Origin: Serpentinimonas sp.
GTDB lineage: Bacteria > Pseudomonadota > Gammaproteobacteria > Burkholderiales > Burkholderiaceae_C
NCBI GenBank assembly: GCA_025458665.1
Contig: JALOSG010000029.1
Location: 1-16,204, forward strand
Length of the DNA stretch: 16,204 bases
Direction of reading: 5' to 3'
The notes beneath the pieces were generated by a model. It searched no databases. It worked only from the letters and a program-made list of their open reading frames with translations, and was not told where the DNA came from. This document shows, in pieces, positions 7,050-13,616 of the stretch. Positions within the stretch are counted from its first letter, which is position 1. The number at the start of each line of letters is the position of its first letter. The translations under genes and the position numbers were made by a program.

Positions 7050-7715
7050 TCAGCCCTCGGCCAGCAAGCGCTTCACATCACTCACCAAGCCCTCTACCCC
7101 GGTGCCATAGCGGTGGTACAGGCGCACGCGCCCCTGCGCGTCGTAGACATAGCTGCCGGCCGAGTGGTCCATGGTGTAGCTGGTGGGCGTGGCACCCTCC
7201 ACCTTCTTGTAGTAAATCTTGAAGTGCTTGGCCACTTCGGGCAACTGGTTCTCCGGCGCATACAGCGCGAGGAAGGTGGGGTCGAAGTTGGCCATGTACT
7301 CGCGCATGATCTCGGGCGTATCGCGCTCGGGGTCTATGCTCACGAACAGGGCTTGCAGGCGGTCGCCGTCGGCGCCCAGCATCTGGCGGGCCTGCGCAAT
7401 CTCGCTCATAGTGGTGGGGCACACATCGGGGCACTGGGTGAAGCCGAAGAAAATCACCACAGCCTTGCCCTTGAAGTCGGCCAGGGTGCGCATCTGGCCG
7501 TTGTGGTCCATCAACTGGAACTGGTTGGCGTAGTCGGCCCCGGTGATGTCTATGCCTACAAATGGCGGCTGCCCAGAACCGCACGCACTGAGCAAAGACA
7601 CCGAAGCCAACGACACCAGAGAAGCCCCGGCACCTGCCAACCAGCGTCGGCGCTGTATGCCCGCAGAGGACAGCGTGGGGGAATAGAGGCAGCTGGCTGG
7701 TCGGGGTGCGGTCAT
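7050..7715 (-). CDS. SCO1/SenC-family copper chaperone lipoprotein
   Basis: Membrane-anchored thioredoxin-fold chaperone that helps build the CuA centre of cytochrome c oxidase subunit II on the periplasmic side; 221 residues. The copper ligands are all present: C95 and C99 in FTQCPDVCP and H184 in YTMDHSAGSYVYD. The N-terminus has RRRWLAGAG, a hydrophobic stretch and a lipobox LSAC, with C45 as the acylated residue, so it is a predicted lipoprotein and possibly a Tat substrate. I chose ATG 7715 because it gives a complete signal; no strong Shine-Dalgarno precedes it. It is the last gene of the minus-strand heme A/oxidase assembly block, 41 bases after ctaB. No clear terminator follows in the 51 bases before the convergent Bug gene. 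Confidence 0.94.
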   Translation of the reverse strand: MTAPRPASCLYSPTLSSAGIQRRRWLAGAGASLVSLASVSLLSACGSGQPPFVGIDITGADYANQFQLMDHNGQMRTLADFKGKAVVIFFGFTQCPDVCPTTMSEIAQARQMLGADGDRLQALFVSIDPERDTPEIMREYMANFDPTFLALYAPENQLPEVAKHFKIYYKKVEGATPTSYTMDHSAGSYVYDAQGRVRLYHRYGTGVEGLVSDVKRLLAEG

Positions 7716-7756
7716 GGCGGAAAAGTCGGGAAGCTGGGACGTGAGCTTGAAGCCCG

Positions 7757-8659
7757 TCAGAGAACGTAGTGGTCCACCAACATGGCAGCGAACAGCAAAG
7801 CCAGATGGTAGAGCGAGAAGCGGAAGGTCTTGCGAGCCAGTTCGTCCGAATAGTTGCGCCACAGCATCCAGGCATAACCCGTGAAACCGGCACTCAGAAC
7901 CACGGCCACCAGCAGGTAGAGCCAGCCGTTCATGCCCAGCAGGTAGGGCAGCAGGCAGGCGGCAAAAAGCACCAGCGTGTACAGGAAGATGTGCAGCCGC
8001 GTGAATTCCGAGCCGTGGGTCACGGGCAGCATGGGCAGGCCCGACTTGCGGTAATCCTCCACCCGGTACAGCGCCAGCGCCCAGAAGTGCGGCGGTGTCC
8101 AGAGGAAGATGATGAGAAACAGAATGAGCGATTCCGCCGTCACTGCGTTGGCCATGGCGGCCCAGCCCAGCACAGGGGGCATGGCACCCGAGGCACCACC
8201 GATGACGATGTTTTGCGGTGTGAGCGGCTTGAGTACCACCGTGTAGATGACGGCATAGCCCACGAAGGTACCCAGCGTGAGCCACATGGTGAGCGGGTTC
8301 ACCCAGAGGTACAGAATGGCGCTGCCCAGGCCGCAGAGCAACGCCGAAAAAGACAGTGTCTGCGTGTTGGTCAGCTCGCCCTTGGCGGTTGGGCGCCACG
8401 CCGTGCGGCGCATCTTGGCATCGATATGCTGCTCCACCACACAGTTGAATGCAGCGGCCGCACCAGACACCAGCCAGATACCCACACAGGCGATGGCGGC
8501 CAGAGCCAGTTGATTCCAGCTGGGCACGCCGGGCACGGCCAGAACCATGCCAATCAGCGCGCAGAAGACGATCAACTGGATCACGCGCGGCTTCATCAGC
8601 GCGTAGAACTGCCGCCACGTGGGCGGCAGATGGGGCACCGAAGCGGTTCCGACCGTCAC
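7757..8659 (-). CDS. ctaB: Protoheme IX farnesyltransferase (heme O synthase)
   Basis: Polytopic inner-membrane UbiA-superfamily prenyltransferase, 300 residues, that adds a farnesyl group to heme b to give heme O, the precursor of heme A (also called cyoE). The first polyprenyl-diphosphate motif is FNCVVEQHIDAKMRRTAWRP (71-90), and the second lies in EDYRKSGLPMLPV (201-213). TPPHFWALALYR (188-199) is the family signature. About nine membrane helices are evident. There is no ATG near the family N-terminus. The start is GTG 8659, whose last two bases overlap the ctaA stop TGA (8656-8658) as GTGA, which indicates translational coupling to ctaA. Its location between ctaA and the SCO gene fits heme A supply for the aa3 oxidase. 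Confidence 0.94.
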   Translation of the reverse strand: MTVGTASVPHLPPTWRQFYALMKPRVIQLIVFCALIGMVLAVPGVPSWNQLALAAIACVGIWLVSGAAAAFNCVVEQHIDAKMRRTAWRPTAKGELTNTQTLSFSALLCGLGSAILYLWVNPLTMWLTLGTFVGYAVIYTVVLKPLTPQNIVIGGASGAMPPVLGWAAMANAVTAESLILFLIIFLWTPPHFWALALYRVEDYRKSGLPMLPVTHGSEFTRLHIFLYTLVLFAACLLPYLLGMNGWLYLLVAVVLSAGFTGYAWMLWRNYSDELARKTFRFSLYHLALLFAAMLVDHYVL

Positions 8660-9879
8660 AGTGTGGACCCCGTCATGGCGTTGACAGACTTGGGCGACGT
8701 CCCGGCTTTTGCCGCACTGGGCTCGGACTGACTGGCGTCTGCGCTGGACTGTGTGCGCAACGCCATCAGCCATCCGGTAAACACCACCACCATGGCCGCA
8801 GCCCCTCCGGTGTGGGACACCGCAGCCAGCAGCGGCCATTCGAGGACCACGTTGGTCAGACCGGTACCCAGTTGCCATGCACCCAGCAGCACGACCCAGC
8901 GGGCATGCCCGGCCAGGCCCTCCACGCGCCACAGGCGCCACGCCAGCCAGGCCAGGCTGGCCAGCACCACGTACGCGGCGAGGCGGTGCACGTAATGGAT
9001 CGCGGTCAGCGCGGCGAACGGAATACCGTCGCCAGAGCGCTGCATGCCCAGTTCGCGCCAAATCTGGAAACCAGCAGCAAAGTCCATCTCCGGCCACCAG
9101 CTGCCCTGGCAGGTGGGGAAGTCCTGGCAGGCCAGCACAGCGTAGTTGGTGCTCACCCAGCCACCCAGTGCAATCTGCACCCAGAGCAGGCCAAATACCG
9201 CCCACAGGAGGCGCCGTGTGCCTTGGGTCCAGCGTTTTCCACCAGTCACCTCGGTATGCAGGTCGCGGAAATGCTCCTCATGGGACTGCGCGTAGCGCAC
9301 CGACTGCGCGCGCAACAAGGCCAGCAAGGCCATACCACCCAGCAGGTGCAGAGTGACAATGGCAGGGAACAGTTTCATGGTCACCGTGAAGGCACCAAAT
9401 GCCCCCTGCAGGCAGACCCAGAACAGGGTGACCATGGGCCACGCCAGCGACACCTTGATGCGCCGGCGCTCGATCCAGCTGGCTATGGCCATGACCAGAA
9501 TAAGCACACCCACAGCCGTAGCGAGGTAGCGGTGGATCATCTCGATCCAGGCCTTGGGGAAGGTGACCGGCCCGGTGGGCATGGCCTCCTGAGCGGCCGA
9601 AATCTCTTCACGGGCCCCAATAGGGCTGGCACTGCCGTAGCAACCTGGCCAGTCCGGACATCCCAGGCCGGAATCGGTCAGGCGGGTGAACGCCCCGAAG
9701 AGCACCAGGTCAAAAGTGAGGAACAGCGTGAGCACGGTCAGGGCACGCAGACGCTGGGCAGGGCTGGCGTCTTTCTGGCGCAACCAGATCCAGGCCAGCG
9801 GCCCCAGCGCCAAAACGATGCCCATCACCATGAGGTGAAGGAGCGGGGAAAGGTCAACGAGCGCTTGTGTCTCTTGCAT
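8656..9879 (-). CDS. ctaA: Heme A synthase, COX15/CtaA family
   Basis: Integral-membrane enzyme, 407 residues and eight expected helices, that oxidises the C8 methyl of heme O to the formyl of heme A. Two similar halves are visible. Heme-ligand histidines are H116 (EMIHRYLA) and H178 (TLHLLGG) in the first half and H295/H298 (IHYVHRL) and H356 (SHTGGAA) in the second. Paired periplasmic cysteines occur in both halves: CPDWPGC (74-80) and CQDFPTC (251-257). E113 in WIEMIHRY matches the conserved acidic residue. A Ser/Ala/Lys-rich tail (about 375-407) is a likely disordered extension. I chose ATG 9879, two bases after the stop of the upstream gene; a TTG at 9885 would add two residues. It sits between the SCO-like unknown and ctaB. 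Confidence 0.94.
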   Translation of the reverse strand: MQETQALVDLSPLLHLMVMGIVLALGPLAWIWLRQKDASPAQRLRALTVLTLFLTFDLVLFGAFTRLTDSGLGCPDWPGCYGSASPIGAREEISAAQEAMPTGPVTFPKAWIEMIHRYLATAVGVLILVMAIASWIERRRIKVSLAWPMVTLFWVCLQGAFGAFTVTMKLFPAIVTLHLLGGMALLALLRAQSVRYAQSHEEHFRDLHTEVTGGKRWTQGTRRLLWAVFGLLWVQIALGGWVSTNYAVLACQDFPTCQGSWWPEMDFAAGFQIWRELGMQRSGDGIPFAALTAIHYVHRLAAYVVLASLAWLAWRLWRVEGLAGHARWVVLLGAWQLGTGLTNVVLEWPLLAAVSHTGGAAAMVVVFTGWLMALRTQSSADASQSEPSAAKAGTSPKSVNAMTGSTL

Positions 9880-9881
9880 GA

Positions 9882-10523
9882 TCAACGCCCAGGCTGGTCC
9901 CAGAAACTGGAGGCGCGCAGCAGCTTTTCCAGGTCACGCCGCATGCGCGGTGGCTCTGCGTCCACTGGAAAACGCATCATCCAGTTGCCCAGAGGATCGA
10001 CCACGTAGAGGTGGTCACTCAGCGCGCGTCCGGGCTCCGGCTGCAACCATGTGGCCAGATCGGCTTCGTTCAGGTGCAACACGGTGGCGGTGGCAGTGGC
10101 TTCGCGCAAAGGTGCGGACAACTCGGACGAACCGGTACGCAGCCACACCCAGTCCACCCTGTCTTTGTTCTTGCCCAGGCCCTCGCGGATCTGGCGCTGC
10201 AGGTACAGATGGCGCTCGCACTGTGCATTGCAGGCGCTGTCGGCCACACTCACGAACAGCCACTGGTGCTTCAGGCTGTCCAGGCCCACACGGCTGCCGT
10301 CGCTGGCCGTGGCCGCAATGGCCGGTACGGGCACGGTAGGCACAATCAACTCACCGTAGTTGGTCCTGCCCTCAGGACGAATCACGTAGTACGTGAAATA
10401 AGACGCAATGACCGGAGACGCGCACACCAGCAGCAACGCCAGCATCTTCCAGCGCCCCGCCTTCACGTTGATGGCTTGCTGGGCACCTTGTGTGTCCAGA
10501 CGCGGCAGGTCATAGACCGTCAT
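9882..10523 (-). CDS. Membrane-anchored SCO/thioredoxin-like protein of unknown function
   Basis: No exact family is recognised. The product is 213 residues, with a cytoplasmic N-terminus, one strong helix (LALLLVCASPVIASYFTYYV, about 28-47) and then a periplasmic domain. That domain carries C98-x3-C102 (ADSACNAQC) after the strand QWLFVSV, and later SDHLYVVDPLGNWMMRFP (169-186). The order strand, CxxxC, and Asp-His followed by Tyr-Val-x-Asp-x-x-Gly matches SCO proteins, where C, C and H bind copper (compare YTMDHSAGSYVYD in the SCO gene here). A role in oxidase copper or thiol handling is inference. I chose ATG 10523, which has AGGA 10 bases before it and begins 40 bases after the SURF1 stop. 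ATG 10607 would add 28 low-complexity residues and overlap SURF1 by 44 bases without a ribosome site. Confidence 0.8.
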   Translation of the reverse strand: MTVYDLPRLDTQGAQQAINVKAGRWKMLALLLVCASPVIASYFTYYVIRPEGRTNYGELIVPTVPVPAIAATASDGSRVGLDSLKHQWLFVSVADSACNAQCERHLYLQRQIREGLGKNKDRVDWVWLRTGSSELSAPLREATATATVLHLNEADLATWLQPEPGRALSDHLYVVDPLGNWMMRFPVDAEPPRMRRDLEKLLRASSFWDQPGR

Positions 10524-10563
10524 GGTCAGGGGTTCCTGGGGAACAGCTTCGGACGACCGGGGC

Positions 10564-11379
10564 TCAGTGGCGCCGGCGTCGAGGGGCGATGAATTGGAAC
10601 CAGACATACAAAATGATCAAGAGGGCACAAAGGCCAAACCATTGAAGGGCATACCCGTAGTGCTTGTGCACGTCATGGCCCACACGAGGCCAGTCGCGCA
10701 ACAGGGCATCCGGAACAGACTCCGCGCGGTCGGCAGGCGAAACCTGTTGGAGGGTCAGGGGAATCAGCGGAAGCGACCATTCCTCGCGCAGCGCCGCCAG
10801 ATCGATATTTTGCCGGATTTGCCCTCGGGCTCCGCCGTCAAACTCGTATAGCTTGCTGGGGGGTGGGGCCAATCTTCCAGCCAGCAGAACCGGCTCCGGG
10901 GGCGTGGCAACCGGTGGCAACGCAGTGCGGTCCTCGAACGAACGAGGAACCCATCCACGCTGTACCAAAAGCACTTCGGAAGTGCCTTCCAGTTGCAGCG
11001 GCGTCACCACCAGAAACCCTACTCTGCCCGCCATGGTCCGGTTCTCCAGGAACACGGTGTGTTCGGCCAGCCACTGGCCCCGAAGTTCCACGCGGCGGTC
11101 GTGCAGCGCATCTGGCGTGTCGGCGTTCAGGGCAGCCAGAAAATCGCGATGGCCCAGCACAGGCATGGCCTCGCGGGCATCCCGTTGGGCGGCCAGCTGG
11201 TTCTTCTGGTCGGCCCGGCCCAATTGCCATTGACCCAGCGAGGCGGTGAGCAGCACTGCCGTGGCAGCCGCTACCGTGACCACCCAGAAGCGTGCACCAC
11301 GGCGGCGCCGGGCAGCACCGTCGCCGCTGTGAACTGCAGGGTCTGTGCTGTCCGGGTCTGGCAGCGAAAGTGGGCTCAT
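10564..11379 (-). CDS. SURF1-family cytochrome oxidase biogenesis protein
   Basis: Inner-membrane assembly factor of the SURF1/Shy1 family, 271 residues, thought to help insert heme a/a3 into subunit I. The family layout is present. An Arg-rich cytoplasmic N-terminus precedes helix 1 (about 31-48), followed directly by the signature SLGQWQLGRADQK (48-60). A large periplasmic domain has GRVGFLVVTPLQL and VLLVQRGWVPRSF. A final HYGYALQWFGLCALLIILYV helix precedes the basic end APRRRRH. The start is ATG 11379, only 15 bases from the ATG of the opposing twin-transmembrane gene, so its promoter must lie within or beyond that gene. It leads the block SURF1, SCO-like, ctaA, ctaB, SCO. Confidence 0.92.
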   Translation of the reverse strand: MSPLSLPDPDSTDPAVHSGDGAARRRRGARFWVVTVAAATAVLLTASLGQWQLGRADQKNQLAAQRDAREAMPVLGHRDFLAALNADTPDALHDRRVELRGQWLAEHTVFLENRTMAGRVGFLVVTPLQLEGTSEVLLVQRGWVPRSFEDRTALPPVATPPEPVLLAGRLAPPPSKLYEFDGGARGQIRQNIDLAALREEWSLPLIPLTLQQVSPADRAESVPDALLRDWPRVGHDVHKHYGYALQWFGLCALLIILYVWFQFIAPRRRRH

Positions 11380-11394
11380 CGGATAATGCGGGTT

Positions 11395-11619
11395 ATGAAA
11401 TACATGGTTTTTGGTGCGTTCGTCGCCATTGTGGGTAGTCTCGGGGCGGCTCTGGTGTTCATGATGCGGGGACAGTCTTCCGAAGGCGATAGTTCCAAAT
11501 CTCGTCGCATGGCATGGGCGCTTGCGGCCAGGGTGGGGTTTTCGGTACTGCTCTTCCTGGCCATACTGCTGAGCTACCACATGGGCTGGATCCAGCCCAC
11601 TGGGCTACCCGCCCGCTGA
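11395..11619 (+). CDS. Twin transmembrane protein (DUF2909-like)
   Basis: Small inner-membrane protein of 74 residues with two hydrophobic helices (about 3-24 and 45-65) joined by a polar, basic loop (RGQSSEGDSSKSRRM), ending HMGWIQPTGLPAR. This two-helix pattern, with an MGWI end to the second helix, fits the DUF2909/twin transmembrane family seen beside cox genes in betaproteobacteria. Function is unknown; a role with cytochrome oxidase is suggested only by location. It is the only plus-strand gene in the oxidase region, divergent from SURF1 and convergent with ctaE. ATG 11395 is chosen; ATG 11386 (MRVMKYM) is equally possible. Neither has a good ribosome site. Confidence 0.82.
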   Translation: MKYMVFGAFVAIVGSLGAALVFMMRGQSSEGDSSKSRRMAWALAARVGFSVLLFLAILLSYHMGWIQPTGLPAR

Positions 11620-11638
11620 GCGCCTGGCTCTGCGCAAG

Positions 11639-11664
11639 AAAAAAGCGCCTGCAGGCGCTTTTTT
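11639..11664. terminator. Bidirectional intrinsic terminator between the twin-TM gene and ctaE
   Basis: Self-complementary run: six A, then GCGCC-TGCA-GGCGC, then six T. On the plus strand it ends the twin-transmembrane transcript 20 bases after its stop. On the minus strand it follows the ctaE stop by 29 bases. The symmetric A and T runs make it work both ways, so the ctaC-ctaE transcript probably ends here and does not continue into SURF1. Confidence 0.9.
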
Positions 11665-11693
11665 CTTTCCGGACGCACCCGGGGCGCGCTGGC

Positions 11694-12575
11694 TTACATC
11701 CAGTACACCACCACGTACAGGCCGAGCCACACCACATCCACGAAGTGCCAGTACCAGGCGGCGCCTTCGAACCCGAAATGGCGATCCTTGGTGAAATGGC
11801 CCCTCTGTAGCCGCAGCGTGATGAACAGCAGCATCAGCATACCCACGAACACGTGGAAACCGTGAAAGCCGGTGAGCAGATAGAACGTAGAGCCGTAAAT
11901 GCCCGAGGTGAGTTTCAGGTTCAGGGTGGTGTACGCATAGTAATACTCATACCCCTGTACACACAGAAAGATGGTGCCCAGCAGGACCGTGAGCCACATG
12001 AAGGCCACAGTCTTGGAGCGGTTGCCGTCTTGCAGGGCGTGGTGTGCAATGGTCAGCGTCACGCCGGAAGTCAGCAGCAGCGCGGTGTTGATGGTGGGCA
12101 GCCAGAACGGGCCCATCGTGTCAAACGGTTCCACAAAACCGGCGGGGGAGGTAGTGGCTCCTGGCTGCACGCTGGGCCACGCTGCGGCGAAATCGGGCCA
12201 GATCAGGGCGTTCTCAATGTCCCCCAGCGCCGGGACCGACTGGGAACGCGCCCACCACAGAGCCGTGAAGAAAGCGCCAAAGAACATCACCTCCGAAAAG
12301 ATGAACCAGCTCATGCTCCAGCGGTAGGAGAGATCGATCTTGCGGCCGTACAAGCCGCCCTCGCTCTCCACCACGGCATCGCGGAACCACTGGTAGAGCA
12401 CCACCAGCCACCACGCCATGCCAAACGCCACCGAGTAGGCGCCCCAGGCAGACCCGTTGATCCACTGCCCTGCACCCAGGATCAGGAAGAACAGACCAAC
12501 GGCCGCCATGAACGGGTGCCGCGAGGGACCGGGCACAAAGTAATACGGCGTTGCGCCTTGTGTTGCTGCAGACAT
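11694..12575 (-). CDS. ctaE: Cytochrome c oxidase subunit III
   Basis: Integral-membrane subunit of the aa3 oxidase, 293 residues and seven expected helices. It stabilises subunit I and its proton uptake and holds no metal. Typical parts are YYFVPGPSRHP at the N-terminus, FRDAVVESEGGLYGRKIDLS, the helix III motif RWSMSWFIFSEVMFFGAFF with its conserved Glu, LLLTSGVTLTIAHHAL, QGYEYYYA, GSTFYLLTGFHGFHVFVG and the end FEGAAWYWHFVDVVWLGLYV. The insert between helices III and IV (about 120-160) is usual in proteobacterial subunit III. ATG 12575 has a strong AGGAG 5 bases upstream. It is the last gene of the structural block before the bidirectional terminator. Confidence 0.97.
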   Translation of the reverse strand: MSAATQGATPYYFVPGPSRHPFMAAVGLFFLILGAGQWINGSAWGAYSVAFGMAWWLVVLYQWFRDAVVESEGGLYGRKIDLSYRWSMSWFIFSEVMFFGAFFTALWWARSQSVPALGDIENALIWPDFAAAWPSVQPGATTSPAGFVEPFDTMGPFWLPTINTALLLTSGVTLTIAHHALQDGNRSKTVAFMWLTVLLGTIFLCVQGYEYYYAYTTLNLKLTSGIYGSTFYLLTGFHGFHVFVGMLMLLFITLRLQRGHFTKDRHFGFEGAAWYWHFVDVVWLGLYVVVYWM

Positions 12576-12580
12576 GCTCA

Positions 12581-12585
12581 CTCCT
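12581..12585 (-). promoter_or_regulatory. Strong ribosome binding site of ctaE
   Basis: AGGAG (minus strand) with 5 bases to ATG 12575. It is the best Shine-Dalgarno in the cox block and sets the start against the longer upstream open frame, which would run through the intercistronic hairpin. Confidence 0.8.
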
Positions 12586-12617
12586 AACTTCAGATCGCTT
12601 TTGATTTGTGTTGCTTG

Positions 12618-12640
12618 GCTGGTCTGCAGAGCAGACCAGC
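12618..12640. repeat. 10-bp perfect inverted repeat (hairpin) between the DUF2970 gene and ctaE
   Basis: Arms GCTGGTCTGC (12618-12627) and GCAGACCAGC (12631-12640) are separated by three bases. It lies in the 73-base gap between the DUF2970 stop and the ctaE start and would form a very stable hairpin in the cox mRNA. No T run follows on either strand, so it is more likely a processing, stability or attenuation element, or a protein-binding dyad, than an intrinsic terminator. Confidence 0.75.
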
Positions 12641-12648
12641 AAATTCTT

Positions 12649-12879
12649 TCATCCGGCCACCCAATGCACAAACCCCATCAGACCCAGTACGAACAGAAAC
12701 GTCATGACAACCCCCGCAACCACCAGGTGCAGAGGATTGAGCCGGACCACATCCTGCGCAAAGTCCTGCCGCTGCCGGACACCGAGGAAGGCCCACAACA
12801 CGGCCTTGATGGTGGTCCACAGAGGCGTACGCCGTTTCAAAGGCGCAGCAGGCTGCGGGTTGGGCTCCGAGGGGCTCAC
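12649..12879 (-). CDS. DUF2970 family small membrane protein
   Basis: A 76-residue protein with a Pro-rich cytoplasmic start (MSPSEPNPQPAAPLKRR), a conserved amphipathic segment (TIKAVLWAFLGVRQRQDFAQD) and one C-terminal helix (LHLVVAGVVMTFLFVLGLMG). The segment AxxWAFxGxRxxxxxxxD is characteristic of DUF2970, which is found between ctaG and ctaE in beta- and gammaproteobacteria. No biochemical role is known; oxidase assembly or stability is a reasonable inference from location. The start is GTG 12879, overlapping the ctaG stop as GTGA, so its translation is probably coupled to ctaG. A 73-base gap with a strong hairpin separates it from ctaE. Confidence 0.86.
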   Translation of the reverse strand: MSPSEPNPQPAAPLKRRTPLWTTIKAVLWAFLGVRQRQDFAQDVVRLNPLHLVVAGVVMTFLFVLGLMGFVHWVAG

Positions 12880-13493
12880 AGAGGCTGGACTCCGGTACTG
12901 GCCGGCACGGCCTGCGGTGCCATCACCTGGGTATTGGGAGGCATGGGCGTACGGCCACCCACCTCGAAGAAAGTGTAGGACAGGGTGATGGTGGTCACAT
13001 CCTTGGGCAGACGCGGATCAATGACGAACGCCACCGGCCACTCCTTCTTCTCGCCGGGCTTGAGGTCGTACTGCGTGAAGCAGAAGCACTCGAGCTTGTT
13101 GAAGTGGTTCCCCGCCTGGCGCGGTGCGTAACTGGGAATGGCCTGCGCCGCCATGGCACGGTTCTGAATGTTCTGGAACTCGTACATCACCGTGGCCAGT
13201 TCACCGGGGTGCACCTGCATGGAGCGCACCGCAGGCTTGAAGTCCCAGATGCCACGCACGTTGGTGTCGAACTCGACTGTGATGAGCCGGGTTTTGTCTA
13301 CCTGTGTGTTGATCGGCCGCGCCGCCGGGGTGAGGCCGGGCACGTTGCGCTCCGACAGCGCAAGAATGTTGATGCCCGTCGCCTCGCAGATGGCGCGGTA
13401 AATCGGCACCAGCGCATAACCGAATGCGAACATACCCATGGCGATCACCAGCAACTTGCCGGTCATCTTCACGTTTTCCTTGCGCAGTCCCAT
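12876..13493 (-). CDS. ctaG: Cytochrome c oxidase assembly protein CtaG/Cox11
   Basis: Membrane-anchored copper chaperone, 205 residues, that delivers copper to the CuB site of subunit I from the periplasmic side. A single N-terminal helix (KLLVIAMGMFAFGYALVPIY, about 13-32) is followed by YRAICEATGIN with conserved C36. The immunoglobulin-like domain carries the copper motif LECFCFTQ with C136 and C138. The end KDVTTITLSYTFFEV is also typical. I chose ATG 13493, which lies two bases after the stop of the small assembly gene. An ATG at 13466 with AAGGA upstream would remove nine residues. The frame stays open upstream to 13616, but that stretch is the small assembly gene in another frame. Confidence 0.95.
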   Translation of the reverse strand: MGLRKENVKMTGKLLVIAMGMFAFGYALVPIYRAICEATGINILALSERNVPGLTPAARPINTQVDKTRLITVEFDTNVRGIWDFKPAVRSMQVHPGELATVMYEFQNIQNRAMAAQAIPSYAPRQAGNHFNKLECFCFTQYDLKPGEKKEWPVAFVIDPRLPKDVTTITLSYTFFEVGGRTPMPPNTQVMAPQAVPASTGVQPL

Positions 13494-13495
13494 CT

Positions 13496-13609
13496 TCAAC
13501 CACCCAGTAGTGTCAGTTTGCCTACGAAGCCCAGGAAGAACACCAGCACCACCGACAACAGGATGAGTGCGAGGCGAACGTTCTTCCTGCGCTGTTCCGG
13601 ATCTGTCAT
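13496..13609 (-). CDS. Cytochrome oxidase small assembly protein (37 residues)
   Basis: A very short open frame from ATG 13609 to TGA 13496 that fills the ctaD-ctaG gap exactly: 7 bases after the ctaD stop and 2 bases before the ctaG start. The product starts MTDPEQRRKNVRLALILLSV, has one hydrophobic helix and ends in a short tail (KLTLLGG). A basic N-terminus before a single helix suggests an N-in inner-membrane peptide. Position and form match the small peptides labelled cytochrome oxidase small assembly protein in Burkholderiales. Function is inferred from location only. No strong Shine-Dalgarno is present, so reinitiation after ctaD is likely. Confidence 0.82.
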   Translation of the reverse strand: MTDPEQRRKNVRLALILLSVVLVFFLGFVGKLTLLGG

Positions 13610-13616
13610 GACCCAA

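Noticed and set aside
7716..8618. Long in-frame N-terminal extension of the SCO gene
   Set aside because: It runs through ctaB in another frame. The SCO signal and lipobox begin right after ATG 7715.
8660..9205. Long in-frame N-terminal extension of ctaB
   Set aside because: It overlaps ctaA in another frame and has a Gly/Arg-rich composition unlike a prenyltransferase. The family N-terminus fits GTG 8659.
8449..10008. A 519-codon open frame on the plus strand opposite ctaA
   Set aside because: Low-complexity Arg/Gly/His/Gln composition and full overlap with ctaA, which has all its family motifs. It is a codon-bias shadow.
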